NCBI GenBank assembly: GCA_947629005.1
Contig: CANRCD010000012.1
Coordinates: 1-53,665 of the forward strand
Origin: an uncultured Clostridia bacterium
Lineage (GTDB): Bacteria > Bacillota > Clostridia > UMGS1883
DNA: 53,665 nt
Direction: 5' to 3'
The notes beneath the pieces were generated by a model, which was given only the letters and a program-made list of their open reading frames with translations, ran no database searches and had not been told where the DNA came from. Of the stretch, positions 27,183-35,404 are shown in pieces (within the stretch, counting starts at the first letter, position 1; each line of letters begins with the position of its first letter). Both the position numbers and the translations under genes were made by a program.

Positions 27183-27881
27183 ATGCTTGAACAATTAAAA
27201 GAAACCGTGCTCCGCGCTAATTTGGAGCTTCCGAAGAAAAACCTTGTCACCTACACCTGGGGCAACGTCAGCGGCATAGACCGCGAAAAGGGTCTTGTGG
27301 TAATCAAGCCCAGCGGCGTTCCCTACGAGGATCTCAAGGCCGAGGATATGGTCGTGCTCGACCTTGACGGCAACAAGGTGGAGGGCGATTTGCGCCCCTC
27401 CAGCGACACTCCAACGCACATCGCTCTTTACAAGGCCTATCCTGCGCTTGGCGGCGTTGTCCACACTCATTCGCGCTACGCTACGATATGGGCGCAGGCC
27501 GGTAAAAGCATACCGCCGCTCGGCACCACCCACGCGGACTACTTCTACGGCCCTATCCCCTGCACCCGTCCCCTCACCAAGGATGAGATCGAGGGCGAAT
27601 ACGAGCTCAACACCGGCAAGGTAATCATTGAGACCTTCAACAATGCCGGTATCAACCCCGTATATGTGCCGGGCGTAGTGGTTCAGTCGCACGGGCCGTT
27701 CGCTTGGGGCAAGGACCCCGACGAGGCCGTACATAACGCCGTTGTCATGGAGGAGGTCGGCATGATGGCGCTGAACACTAAGCTGCTCAATCCCTCCGTA
27801 CCCGACGTGGACGCATTCCTGCTGGACAAGCATTTCATGCGCAAGCACGGCAAGAACGCCTACTACGGCCAAAGTAAATGA
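27183..27881 (+). CDS. L-ribulose-5-phosphate 4-epimerase (AraD-like, class II aldolase)
   Basis: 232-residue class II aldolase/adducin-family protein. The zinc ligands lie in [12 protein letters not shown] and [11 protein letters not shown], and the segments [30 protein letters not shown] and the overall length match L-ribulose-5-phosphate 4-epimerase (AraD/UlaF/SgbE) more than fuculose-phosphate aldolase. Converts L-ribulose-5-phosphate to D-xylulose-5-phosphate. Forms an operon with the upstream isomerase and the downstream TSCPD gene. Confidence 0.87.
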   Translation: MLEQLKETVLRANLELPKKNLVTYTWGNVSGIDREKGLVVIKPSGVPYEDLKAEDMVVLDLDGNKVEGDLRPSSDTPTHIALYKAYPALGGVVHTHSRYATIWAQAGKSIPPLGTTHADYFYGPIPCTRPLTKDEIEGEYELNTGKVIIETFNNAGINPVYVPGVVVQSHGPFAWGKDPDEAVHNAVVMEEVGMMALNTKLLNPSVPDVDAFLLDKHFMRKHGKNAYYGQSK

Positions 27882-27890
27882 GGCGCGGCC

Positions 27891-28145
27891 ATGACATACA
27901 CATATAAGACGAGAGGCGTATGCTCCCGCGCCATCACCGTTGAGATAGACAGCGACCACACCATAAAGAGCGTTGCTTTCGCCGGCGGCTGCAACGGCAA
28001 CACTCAGGGCGTTGCGAAGCTCGCCGTCGGCATGAGAGCCGAGGACGTTATAGGCCGCCTGCGCGGCATAAATTGTAACGGACGCGGCACCTCCTGCCCC
28101 GATCAGCTCTCGAACGCCATTGAAGAGGCTCTCGCCGCAATGTAA
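27891..28145 (+). CDS. TSCPD-domain protein
   Basis: 84-residue protein that is essentially one TSCPD domain (TIGR03905 type), named for the motif TSCPDQL near residue 67. Conserved cysteines are in GVCSRAI, GGCNGN, INCNGRG and TSCPD. The domain also occurs at the C-terminus of some class II ribonucleotide reductases, where it may bind metal; the function of the stand-alone form is unknown. Starts nine bases after the epimerase stop. Confidence 0.85.
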   Translation: MTYTYKTRGVCSRAITVEIDSDHTIKSVAFAGGCNGNTQGVAKLAVGMRAEDVIGRLRGINCNGRGTSCPDQLSNAIEEALAAM

Positions 28146-28426
28146 ACTGGGCCGTAAAAATGCGCGCAGGCCGGCGTCGGAACAAGGTCGGTATCGCTTA
28201 TTTCGATTTCTTAAATCGAAACGCGGTTCACCTCACTGTTTCTCCTTCTCCCCACAAATCCGGCACAGCTGTCTTTGCGGGGTCCCGTGGCTTAATGTCT
28301 TGTATTAAGGCGACTTTGAGCATTAAATTTTGCGGAAATAAAATAATGAATTTATATGGAAAATCCGCTCGTAACGAGCGGATTTTCTGCGTGTTTACGA
28401 ACCATTACTGTCGTTAACATACAAGC
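28146..28426. other. Intergenic region with hairpins and a diverged repeat copy
   Basis: No gene. 28188-28260 resembles the tandem repeat at the left edge (ATCGCTT, a TTTCGATTT/AAATCGAAA hairpin, then a CT-rich stretch). 28359-28387 is a near-perfect 14-bp hairpin (GAAAATCCGCTCGT/ACGAGCGGATTTTC) that could stop transcription of the TSCPD operon. Confidence 0.55.
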
Positions 28427-28447
28427 GGGGCGCGCAATGCGCGCCCC
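28427..28447 (-). terminator. Putative terminator of the ABC transporter operon
   Basis: Perfect 9-bp GC-rich stem GGGGCGCGC/GCGCGCCCC just beyond the ATPase stop; the U-tract on the minus strand is poor, so efficiency is uncertain. Confidence 0.5.
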
Positions 28448-28458
28448 TAATTATTCAG

Positions 28459-29232
28459 TTAATTTCCGCTTTCAATACTGATTTGGTTGAACCTGTCGAG
28501 CAAATCATCCACATCGACGTTACGGCGGGCCTCGCCGCTGAGGTCCATCTCTATCCCGCCGCGGTGGAACATCAAAAGCCTATCGCCGTAGGAAACGGCG
28601 TGACGCAGATTATGCGTCACCATCATAGTAGTTATGCCCTTCTCGCGGACGATTTTATTCGTCAGTTCAATTATGAGCTCGCTCGTTTTGGGGTCAAGAG
28701 CGGCGGTGTGCTCGTCAAGAATTAGCAGCTCGATATCGGTCATAGTGCACATAACCATGGCCAGCGCCTGCCTCTGCCCGCCTGAAAGCGAGCCCACGAG
28801 CACATCCAGCTTGTTTTCGAGGCCCAGCCCCAGCGGGGCCAGCATTTCCCTGTAGGCGTCGATACGCTTGCGGTTCACTCCCAAACCGAGGCCGTGAAAC
28901 CTGCCCTTATTGTCAGCAAGGGAGAGGTTTTCAAGTATAGTCATATTGGGCGAGGTGCCCTTCTGAGTGTCCTGAAAAACGCGTCCTATATGGCGGGCGC
29001 GGCGAAACTCAGTCATGGAGGTAACGTCGCTCCCGTCGAGGAAAATTTTGCCGGAGTTTGGAAAAATCGTACCGCAGATAAGGTTCAGTATCGTGGTCTT
29101 GCCGCTGCCGTTGCTGCCGATTACGGTCACAAACTGGCCTTTGGGCACGCTTAGATTAAAGCCCTCGAGCACCTTTGTCTCGTTGATGAGACCGACGTTA
29201 TAGGTTTTGTAAATATCCTTCAGTTCAAGCAT
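28459..29232 (-). CDS. ABC transporter ATP-binding protein
   Basis: 257-residue ATPase: Walker A GSNGSGKTT, signature LSGGQRQ, Walker B LLILDE, H-loop MVTHNLRHAV. Overlaps the permease gene by 8 bp. It powers the importer formed with the next two genes. ATPases of this set are close to the LivG/branched-chain class and to TrpZ-like systems. Confidence 0.92.
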   Translation of the reverse strand: MLELKDIYKTYNVGLINETKVLEGFNLSVPKGQFVTVIGSNGSGKTTILNLICGTIFPNSGKIFLDGSDVTSMTEFRRARHIGRVFQDTQKGTSPNMTILENLSLADNKGRFHGLGLGVNRKRIDAYREMLAPLGLGLENKLDVLVGSLSGGQRQALAMVMCTMTDIELLILDEHTAALDPKTSELIIELTNKIVREKGITTMMVTHNLRHAVSYGDRLLMFHRGGIEMDLSGEARRNVDVDDLLDRFNQISIESGN

Positions 29233-30103
29233 CGGCGGCGCCCCCTTTGAACAGCTTGCTGTTTATTGTGAGAATAACAAGGAACAGCGCGGCGATAACG
29301 AGCTTCAGCAGCTGCGGCTTAAGCCCCAGCATAAGCGACGCGCTGATACAAAGGTAATATGTCACTCCGCCGAAAATGACCTTTAATGTGTCGCCCATGA
29401 ATTTTACCTTGCGCAGTATTGTCATGCCGATGATGACCGACGCAAGGCCGATGACCATCGAGCCGGTGCCGGTGGTGATGTCGAAGCCCATGTTGTACTG
29501 GCACATCATTGAGCCGCTTAACGCCACAAGGCCGTTGGCTATAGCGAGGCCGAGCATTTTGATTTTGCCGCTGTCCACGCTGAGCGACTTGATAAGCTGC
29601 TCGTTCGCGCCGCAGGCGCGCAGCAGCATACCGCTTTTGGTTTTCATGTACAAATCGAAAAGCGCCTTTATCACAATGACGCAGATTATTATGATTATGA
29701 GCTTAGCCTGCCTATCGGGGAGGAGCCTTGCCAGCGCGCCCTTAAAAATTGTGGGCTGAGAATAGAACTGAAGGTTGCTGCGGCCGGCTATCGTGAGGTT
29801 GACGCTGTATAGCGCCGTCATCATAAGTATGCCGCTGAGGAGGTTCGTCACGTTCAGCTTGACATGGATAAGGCCCGTCACTGCGCCGGCGGCTGCCCCG
29901 CAGAGAAAAGCCGCAGGCAGGCAGAGCCACGGGTTCGCGCCCGAAATTATCAGCACCGCCGTAACGGCGCTGCCTAACGGAAAGGTGCCGTCCACGGAAA
30001 GGTCGGGAAAGTCGAGCACGCTGTAGCTGATGTAAAGTCCAAGCGCCAGCACGGCGTAAATAAGGCCCTGCTCGACCGCGCTTTGCAGCATATTAAGCAA
30101 CAT
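29225..30103 (-). CDS. ABC transporter permease
   Basis: 292 residues with about eight to nine membrane helices; belongs to the branched-chain-type permease superfamily (BPD_transp_2). Motifs include GLYISYSVLDFPDLSVDGTFPLG near the N-terminus and the EAA-like region with GLAIANGLVALSGSMMCQYN. Partner of the ATPase and of the PF04392-type binding protein. The gap upstream contains a terminator-like stem. Confidence 0.9.
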   Translation of the reverse strand: MLLNMLQSAVEQGLIYAVLALGLYISYSVLDFPDLSVDGTFPLGSAVTAVLIISGANPWLCLPAAFLCGAAAGAVTGLIHVKLNVTNLLSGILMMTALYSVNLTIAGRSNLQFYSQPTIFKGALARLLPDRQAKLIIIIICVIVIKALFDLYMKTKSGMLLRACGANEQLIKSLSVDSGKIKMLGLAIANGLVALSGSMMCQYNMGFDITTGTGSMVIGLASVIIGMTILRKVKFMGDTLKVIFGGVTYYLCISASLMLGLKPQLLKLVIAALFLVILTINSKLFKGGAADA

Positions 30104-30123
30104 GGAAGAACCCCCATTCTGAG

Positions 30124-30157
30124 AAAAAACGCGGGAGCGGAACGGCTCCGCCCCCGC
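30124..30157 (-). terminator. Attenuator-like terminator between binding-protein and permease genes
   Basis: Stem GCGGGGGCGGA/TCCGCTCCCGC with one mismatch (30131-30157) followed on the minus strand by a run of U's (A's at 30124-30129). Partial termination here would make the binding protein more abundant than the membrane parts. Confidence 0.7.
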
Positions 30158-30175
30158 AGGCTTTTACTGTAGGAA

Positions 30176-31201
30176 TTACTCGGCCTCGGTGTATTCGGCG
30201 CGGGCGTCAAGTTCCTCGGGAATGGTTATGCCGAGAGACTCAGCCACGGCCTTGTTGATTGTGAGCTTGCTGTCCTCAACGTACTCGCTGCCGATACCGG
30301 AGATATCCTCGCCGTTTAATACTCGAGCGGCCATAGCGCCGGTCTGCTTGCCGAGCGCCACGTAGTCAAGCCCTTCGGAGGCAATACAGCCGTTCTTCAC
30401 CTGCTCCTCCTCGCTGCCGAACACGGGTATTCTGGCGGCGTTGGCCTTTTCAAGCAAAACGGGAAGGTTTTCAACGATGAGGTTGTCGGTCAGATTAACT
30501 ACGCAGTCAACCTCGCCCACAAGCCTTTCTGCGGCCAGCGGTATCTCGTTGGCGGCGGTAACGCCTATGGCGTTTATTTCGAGGCCGTAGTCGCCGGCCT
30601 TAAGGGTATATTCTCCTACCTGAGTTTCGCTGTTGACCTCGCTGGTATTATAGAGAATGCCAAGCTTAGACGCTTCGGGAAGCAGAGTGTGGATAAGGTT
30701 GAGCTGCTTTTCAACGGGAATAAGGTCGCTGACGCCTGTAACTCCCTCGCCGGCCTTGCCCATTTCGGGAACGAGGCCCGCGGCAACGGGATCGCTCACA
30801 GCGCAGAAAACGAGGGGAATGCCCGCGTCTTGACCGGCCACATAGCAGGCCTGAGCCGATGGCGTAGCGATGGCTCCCATGAGGTCCACCTTCTTGGCGG
30901 CAAACTGCTGGGCGATAGTGGTTGCGATGGAGGTATCGTTATTGGCGTTCTGGTAGTCTATAACAAGGTTCTCGCCCTCGACGAAGCCGCCCTCGGCAAG
31001 GCCCTCGATGAAGCCTTCGCGGCAGTTGTCAAGCGAAGGATGGTCGGCGATCTGGGTTATGCCCACGGTGACGGTTTTAGTCTCGGTTTCGGTTTTGTTC
31101 TGCGCGTCAGTATCGGGAGTTCCGGTTCCCGCAGGGGAATTGCAGGCGCACAGCGACAGCGCCAGGGCCGCGGAAAGCGCGGCTATCATGCTCTTTTTCA
31201 T
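30176..31201 (-). CDS. ABC transporter substrate-binding lipoprotein (PF04392 type)
   Basis: 341 residues. Signal peptide with lipobox ending at Cys20 (LCAC), a low-complexity linker (about 21-42), then the two-lobe binding domain (TVTVGITQIADHPSLDNCREGFIEGL onward; QQFAAKKVDLMGAIATPSAQA; GIPLVFCAVSDPVAAGLVP). This matches the ABC_sub_bind family whose better-known members include TrpX of streptococcal tryptophan-type systems. Ligand unassigned: likely an aromatic amino acid or related compound. No T-box is visible in the leader. Confidence 0.88.
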   Translation of the reverse strand: MKKSMIAALSAALALSLCACNSPAGTGTPDTDAQNKTETETKTVTVGITQIADHPSLDNCREGFIEGLAEGGFVEGENLVIDYQNANNDTSIATTIAQQFAAKKVDLMGAIATPSAQACYVAGQDAGIPLVFCAVSDPVAAGLVPEMGKAGEGVTGVSDLIPVEKQLNLIHTLLPEASKLGILYNTSEVNSETQVGEYTLKAGDYGLEINAIGVTAANEIPLAAERLVGEVDCVVNLTDNLIVENLPVLLEKANAARIPVFGSEEEQVKNGCIASEGLDYVALGKQTGAMAARVLNGEDISGIGSEYVEDSKLTINKAVAESLGITIPEELDARAEYTEAE

Positions 31202-31228
31202 TATAGTTACTCCTTTACAAAGAATTTA

Positions 31229-31258
31229 CCTATATATACTACCACACAGGCCGCAAAA
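31229..31258 (-). promoter_or_regulatory. Promoter of the ABC transporter operon
   Basis: TTGCAA, 17-bp spacer, TAGTAT on the minus strand about 30 bases upstream of the binding-protein gene; moderate match to sigma-A consensus. Confidence 0.5.
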
Positions 31259-31335
31259 TTGCAAATATTTTTTTGCGATTTTTTAATTTAAGTAATTTTC
31301 AATGCAAATTTTTCACTAAAACCGCAATCTTTGGC

Positions 31336-31364
31336 TTGCATTTTATGTCGAAAGCGATTATAAT
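31336..31364 (+). promoter_or_regulatory. Promoter of the DUF554 gene
   Basis: TTGCAT at 31336-31341, 17-bp spacer, TATAAT at 31359-31364; GAGGTG binding site and ATG at 31385 follow. Confidence 0.78.
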
Positions 31365-31384
31365 ATGTTGCGAGGTGTTTTTTA

Positions 31385-32122
31385 ATGGCTTATATCCCCG
31401 GCATAGGAACTGTTGTCAATTCGGCGGCCATAGCTGCCGGCTGCCTTTTGGGGCTCGTTTTCAAGCGGCTCATATCGGACAAAATGAACGAAGCGCTCAT
31501 GCACGCCTTGGGCCTTTGCACCATAAGCATAGGTATAGCCGGCGCAATTCAGGGCGGTATGCACCTCCTTGAGGGCGAGCTCGCGCAGCGCCACACAATG
31601 GTGATGATAATCAGCATGGTCGTGGGAACTGCTCTCGGCGAGCTTATTGACATCGACCGCCGGCTTGAAAGCCTCGGTAACGCGGTGGAGGCGCGCTTTG
31701 CCTCCGGCGCGGGCGGCGGCTTCAGCCGAGGGTTCGTCACCTCCACGCTGACGGTCTGCGTGGGTGCGATGGCAATTGTCGGCGCGCTTGAGGACGGCCT
31801 GAGCCACAATCCCTCGGTGCTGTTCTCAAAAAGCGTGCTGGACTTTGTTATATCCGTTGTTTTCGCTTCCACGCTCGGGATTGGGGCGCTGTTTTCCGCC
31901 GTGAGCGTGGCGGTATATCAGGGGGCCATAACCCTGTTCGCCTCGCTGCTGGAGCCGCTGCTGACGGAGGAGGTCGTGACGCAGATGTCGTTTATAGGAA
32001 ATATTTTAATTATGGGAATAGGATTGAATTTCATTTACAAGCCAAAAATAAAGTTAGCAAATATGCTGCCCGCGATTTTTATCCCCGTTCTGTGGCACGC
32101 GGCGCGCAGTATCGTTATTTGA
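31385..32122 (+). CDS. DUF554 family membrane protein
   Basis: 245-residue membrane protein with six to seven hydrophobic segments. The start (GIGTVVNSAAIAAGCLLGLVFKR) and the conserved GALEDGLSHNPSVLFSKSVLDFVISVVFASTLGIG segment identify DUF554 (YqgA-like), a family of probable transporters of unknown substrate. First gene of a plus-strand run; malQ follows after 16-25 bp. Confidence 0.87.
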   Translation: MAYIPGIGTVVNSAAIAAGCLLGLVFKRLISDKMNEALMHALGLCTISIGIAGAIQGGMHLLEGELAQRHTMVMIISMVVGTALGELIDIDRRLESLGNAVEARFASGAGGGFSRGFVTSTLTVCVGAMAIVGALEDGLSHNPSVLFSKSVLDFVISVVFASTLGIGALFSAVSVAVYQGAITLFASLLEPLLTEEVVTQMSFIGNILIMGIGLNFIYKPKIKLANMLPAIFIPVLWHAARSIVI

Positions 32123-32147
32123 CAATCAGTACGAGAGGATGACAATC

Positions 32148-33677
32148 TTGTCAGAAGCAAAAACCAACTTTAACCGCAGCGCGGGAGTGCTTATGCACAT
32201 ATCGTCTCTGCCGGGGAAATACGGAATAGGCAACCTCGGGCGGCCCGCCCGCGACTTTGCCGATAAGCTTGCCGAAATGGGCATGGCCGCATGGCAAGTT
32301 CTGCCCGTGGGGCCGACGGACTTTTTCAATTCGCCCTACGCCAGCCTAAGCGCCTTCGCGGGGAACCCTTCTTTTATCGATCCGGAGACTCTTTTTGATG
32401 ACGGGCTAATCACGCGCGAGGAGCTCCGCGCCTGCGAAGTGGACTCGCCATACTCGGCGGATTACGCCGCCGTTCACGAATGGCTGATGCCCACTCTAAA
32501 AAAAGCGTTCGCTCGGGCGGACAGGGAGCTCAGGGAAAAGGTGGCTGCCTTCGCCGCCGAAAATGACTGGCTGCCCGATTACGCCCTGTTCCGCGCCCTG
32601 CGCGAGAAAACCGGCCTGCCGTGGCAGCAGTGGAACGACGGGCTGCGGCTGCGCGAGCCGAAGGCCCTCAAAAAAGCCCTTGCCGAGCTTTCGGACGAGG
32701 TCGAGTTCTACTGCTTTGTGCAGTACGAATTCTTTTCCCAGTGGGACGCGCTTAAAAATTACGCCAATTCCGTGGGCGTCAGTATAATCGGCGATATGCC
32801 GATATACCTTAACCTTGACAGCGCCGACGTATGGGCCGCCCCGTCCCTGTTCAGCCTGAGCTCGGATCTCAGACAAAAAACCTGCGCCGGAGTCCCGCCA
32901 GACTACTTCTGTGAGGACGGCCAAAAATGGGGCAATCCGCTCTACGACTGGAAGGCCATGAAAAAGGACAGCTATTCGTGGTGGATACGCCGCATAAGGC
33001 ACTCTCTGCGCCTTTATGACGCGGTGCGCATAGACCATTTTCGCGGCTTCAGCTCCTATTGGGAGGTGCCCGTAAATAAGAGCGCACGCTACGGAAAATG
33101 GCGCAAGGGGCCGGGGCTTGATTTGTGGAGGGCAGTCGAAAAGGCTATCCCCCACGCCGCCATAATCGCAGAGGACCTCGGCGCGGAGGACGAGGCCGTG
33201 CCAAAGCTCCTGCGCGATACGGGCTTCCCGGGAATGAGCGTTATGCAGTTCGCCTTTATCGACAGCGGAGACAACATCCATCTCCCCCACAACTACACGA
33301 AAAACACCGTCGCCTATACAGGCACGCACGATAACAACACCATGGTGGGCTGGCTGTGGGAGGCCGACGAGGGCAGCCGCCGCTACGCGCTGGATTACTG
33401 CGGCTTCAACGGCGACTGGGGCCAAGGCGGAGCGCAGAGCCCCGTCATAAAAAGCGTGATTCGCACCCTTTGGCGCAGCGGAGCCGTGCTGACAGTGGTG
33501 CAGCTTCAAGACTTGTGCGGCTATGGCGGCGACGCGCGAATGAACCGCCCCGGCGTGGCCGAGGGCAACTGGAGCTTCCGCGCCACGAAGGAAGCTATTG
33601 ACAGCATTGACGCCGCCTTTATCCGAGGCATTACCGAGCTTTACAGAAGGAACAATCCTCTTATAAAGGAGAATTAA
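32148..33677 (+). CDS. malQ: 4-alpha-glucanotransferase (amylomaltase)
   Basis: GH77 enzyme that transfers maltodextrin chains between glucans, releasing glucose; cytoplasmic. Conserved motifs: GVLMHISSLPGKYGIGN, WQVLPVGPT, SPYASLSAFAGNP, DMPIYL, RIDHFRGF (nucleophile Asp), IIAEDLG (acid/base Glu) and YTGTHDNNT (Asp). About 509 residues, normal for MalQ. The start is uncertain: TTG 32148 sits nine bases after GAGAGG, while ATG 32139 overlaps that site; the difference is three residues. The next gene starts one base after the stop. Confidence 0.95.
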   Translation: MSEAKTNFNRSAGVLMHISSLPGKYGIGNLGRPARDFADKLAEMGMAAWQVLPVGPTDFFNSPYASLSAFAGNPSFIDPETLFDDGLITREELRACEVDSPYSADYAAVHEWLMPTLKKAFARADRELREKVAAFAAENDWLPDYALFRALREKTGLPWQQWNDGLRLREPKALKKALAELSDEVEFYCFVQYEFFSQWDALKNYANSVGVSIIGDMPIYLNLDSADVWAAPSLFSLSSDLRQKTCAGVPPDYFCEDGQKWGNPLYDWKAMKKDSYSWWIRRIRHSLRLYDAVRIDHFRGFSSYWEVPVNKSARYGKWRKGPGLDLWRAVEKAIPHAAIIAEDLGAEDEAVPKLLRDTGFPGMSVMQFAFIDSGDNIHLPHNYTKNTVAYTGTHDNNTMVGWLWEADEGSRRYALDYCGFNGDWGQGGAQSPVIKSVIRTLWRSGAVLTVVQLQDLCGYGGDARMNRPGVAEGNWSFRATKEAIDSIDAAFIRGITELYRRNNPLIKEN

Positions 33678-33678
33678 C

Positions 33679-33927
33679 ATGGAAAATACCCGCGTCGCCC
33701 TGCTGGGCATTGTCGTCGAGGATACCGCCAGCGCAGCGCAACTTAACGCCCTGCTCCACGAATACCGCGAGTATATTGTGGGGCGCATGGGCATACCCTA
33801 CCATAAGAAGGGCATAAATATAATAAGCGTGGCAATGGACGCTCCGGCAGACGCCATCAGCTCCTTAAGCGGCAAAATCGGCCTGCTCGACGGCGTGAGT
33901 ATAAAAACCGTGTATTCTAAAATATAA
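33679..33927 (+). CDS. TM1266-type hydrogenase-system regulator
   Basis: 82-residue ferredoxin-like/ACT-like small protein of the TM1266 family (iron-only hydrogenase system putative regulator). Segments ALLGIVVEDTASAAQLNALLHEYREYIVGRMGIPY and INIISVAMDAPADAISSLSGKIGLLDGVSIKTVYSK match the family. It directly precedes hydG, the usual context. Its biochemical role is unproven; it resembles NikR-like C-terminal domains. Confidence 0.87.
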   Translation: MENTRVALLGIVVEDTASAAQLNALLHEYREYIVGRMGIPYHKKGINIISVAMDAPADAISSLSGKIGLLDGVSIKTVYSKI

Positions 33928-33972
33928 CTGACGGGGAAGTTTAGTCTGACCCAAAAGAAAGGAAGATTTGAA

Positions 33973-35394
33973 ATGTACGACCCAAAATCCAAACACGCGG
34001 AGGACTTCATCAACCACGAGGAAATCCTCGAAACACTGGCCTACGCCGAAGCTAACAAGCGCAACGCCGCCCTCATCGACGAAATAATTGCCAAGGCTCG
34101 GCTCAAAAAGGGTCTCGGCCACAGGGAGGCCTCGGTGCTGCTGGCCTGCGAGCTGGAGGACAAAAATCAGGAGATATACGCCCTTGCAAAGCAGATTAAG
34201 CAGGAATTTTACGGCAACAGAATTGTGATGTTCGCCCCGCTGTACCTCTCGAACTACTGCGTCAACGGCTGCACCTACTGCCCCTACCACCTCAAGAACA
34301 AGCACATTGCAAGGAAAAAGCTCACCCAAGAGGAAATAAGAAACGAGGTAATCGCCCTTCAGGACATGGGCCACAAGCGCCTTGCCCTCGAAACCGGCGA
34401 GGACCCCGTGAACAACCCCATTGAATACGTGCTTGAGAGCATTAAGACCATCTACTCCATCAAGCACAAGAACGGAGCGATACGCCGCGTTAACGTGAAT
34501 ATCGCCGCCACCACTGTTGAAAACTACCGCCGCCTCAAGGAGGCCGGCATTGGCACATACATTCTTTTCCAAGAGACCTACCATAAAGAGAGCTACGAAA
34601 AGCTGCACCCCACCGGTCCCAAGCACAACTACGCCTATCACACCGAGGCGATGGACCGTGCCATGGAGGGCGGCATTGACGACGTAGGCTGCGGAGTGCT
34701 GTTCGGGCTGGAGCTTTACCGCTATGAGTTCGCGGGACTTTTAATGCACGCCGAGCACCTTGAGGCCGTATTCGGCGTTGGGCCGCACACCATCAGCGTG
34801 CCGAGGCTTAAGCGAGCGGACGACATTGACCCTGACGCCTTCGACAATGGAATTGACGACGACACCTTTGCCAAAATTGTGGCCTGTATCCGCGTGGCCG
34901 TGCCCTATACCGGCATGATAATATCTACTCGCGAAAGCCAAAAGTGCCGCGAGCGCGTGCTGGAGCTCGGAATAAGCCAAATAAGCGGCGGCAGCAAGAC
35001 AAGCGTCGGCGGCTATGCCGAGGGCACCCTTGAGGACGACGACGTGACCGAGCAGTTTGACGTAAGCGACACTAGAACGCTCGATCAGGTAGTCCGTTGG
35101 CTGATGGAGAACGGGCATATTCCCTCCTTCTGCACCGCCTGCTACCGCGAAGGCCGCACCGGCGACCGATTTATGACGCTTTGCAAGAACGGGCAGATAC
35201 TCAACTGCTGTCACCCCAACGCCCTTATGACACTTAAGGAATATCTGATGGACTACGCCTCGCCCGAAACCCGCGCCATCGGCGAGAAGCTCATTGCCGA
35301 GGAGATAGAAAAGATAACCAATCCCAAGGTCAAGGAGATTGCCAAACGCAACCTTATTGACATAGAAAACGGAAAACGAGATTTCAGGTTTTAG
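33973..35394 (+). CDS. hydG: [FeFe]-hydrogenase H-cluster maturase HydG
   Basis: Radical-SAM tyrosine lyase that makes the CO and CN ligands of the H-cluster. 473 residues, with the CX3CX2C motif at Cys96/Cys100/Cys103 (NYCVNGCTYCPYH) and the C-terminal auxiliary-cluster region (FCTACYREGRTGDRFMTLCKNGQILNCCHPNA) that binds the dangler iron. Resembles ThiH but the C-terminus is diagnostic of HydG. Strong AAAGGAAG site. HydE, HydF and the hydrogenase are not in the window, so the maturation genes are dispersed. Confidence 0.95.
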   Translation: MYDPKSKHAEDFINHEEILETLAYAEANKRNAALIDEIIAKARLKKGLGHREASVLLACELEDKNQEIYALAKQIKQEFYGNRIVMFAPLYLSNYCVNGCTYCPYHLKNKHIARKKLTQEEIRNEVIALQDMGHKRLALETGEDPVNNPIEYVLESIKTIYSIKHKNGAIRRVNVNIAATTVENYRRLKEAGIGTYILFQETYHKESYEKLHPTGPKHNYAYHTEAMDRAMEGGIDDVGCGVLFGLELYRYEFAGLLMHAEHLEAVFGVGPHTISVPRLKRADDIDPDAFDNGIDDDTFAKIVACIRVAVPYTGMIISTRESQKCRERVLELGISQISGGSKTSVGGYAEGTLEDDDVTEQFDVSDTRTLDQVVRWLMENGHIPSFCTACYREGRTGDRFMTLCKNGQILNCCHPNALMTLKEYLMDYASPETRAIGEKLIAEEIEKITNPKVKEIAKRNLIDIENGKRDFRF

Positions 35395-35404
35395 GAGGAT
35401 AAGC

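Noticed and set aside
31202-31335. T-box or other amino-acid riboswitch before the TrpX-like binding protein
   Set aside because: The leader is only about 30 bases beyond the predicted promoter and shows no conserved T-box sequence.
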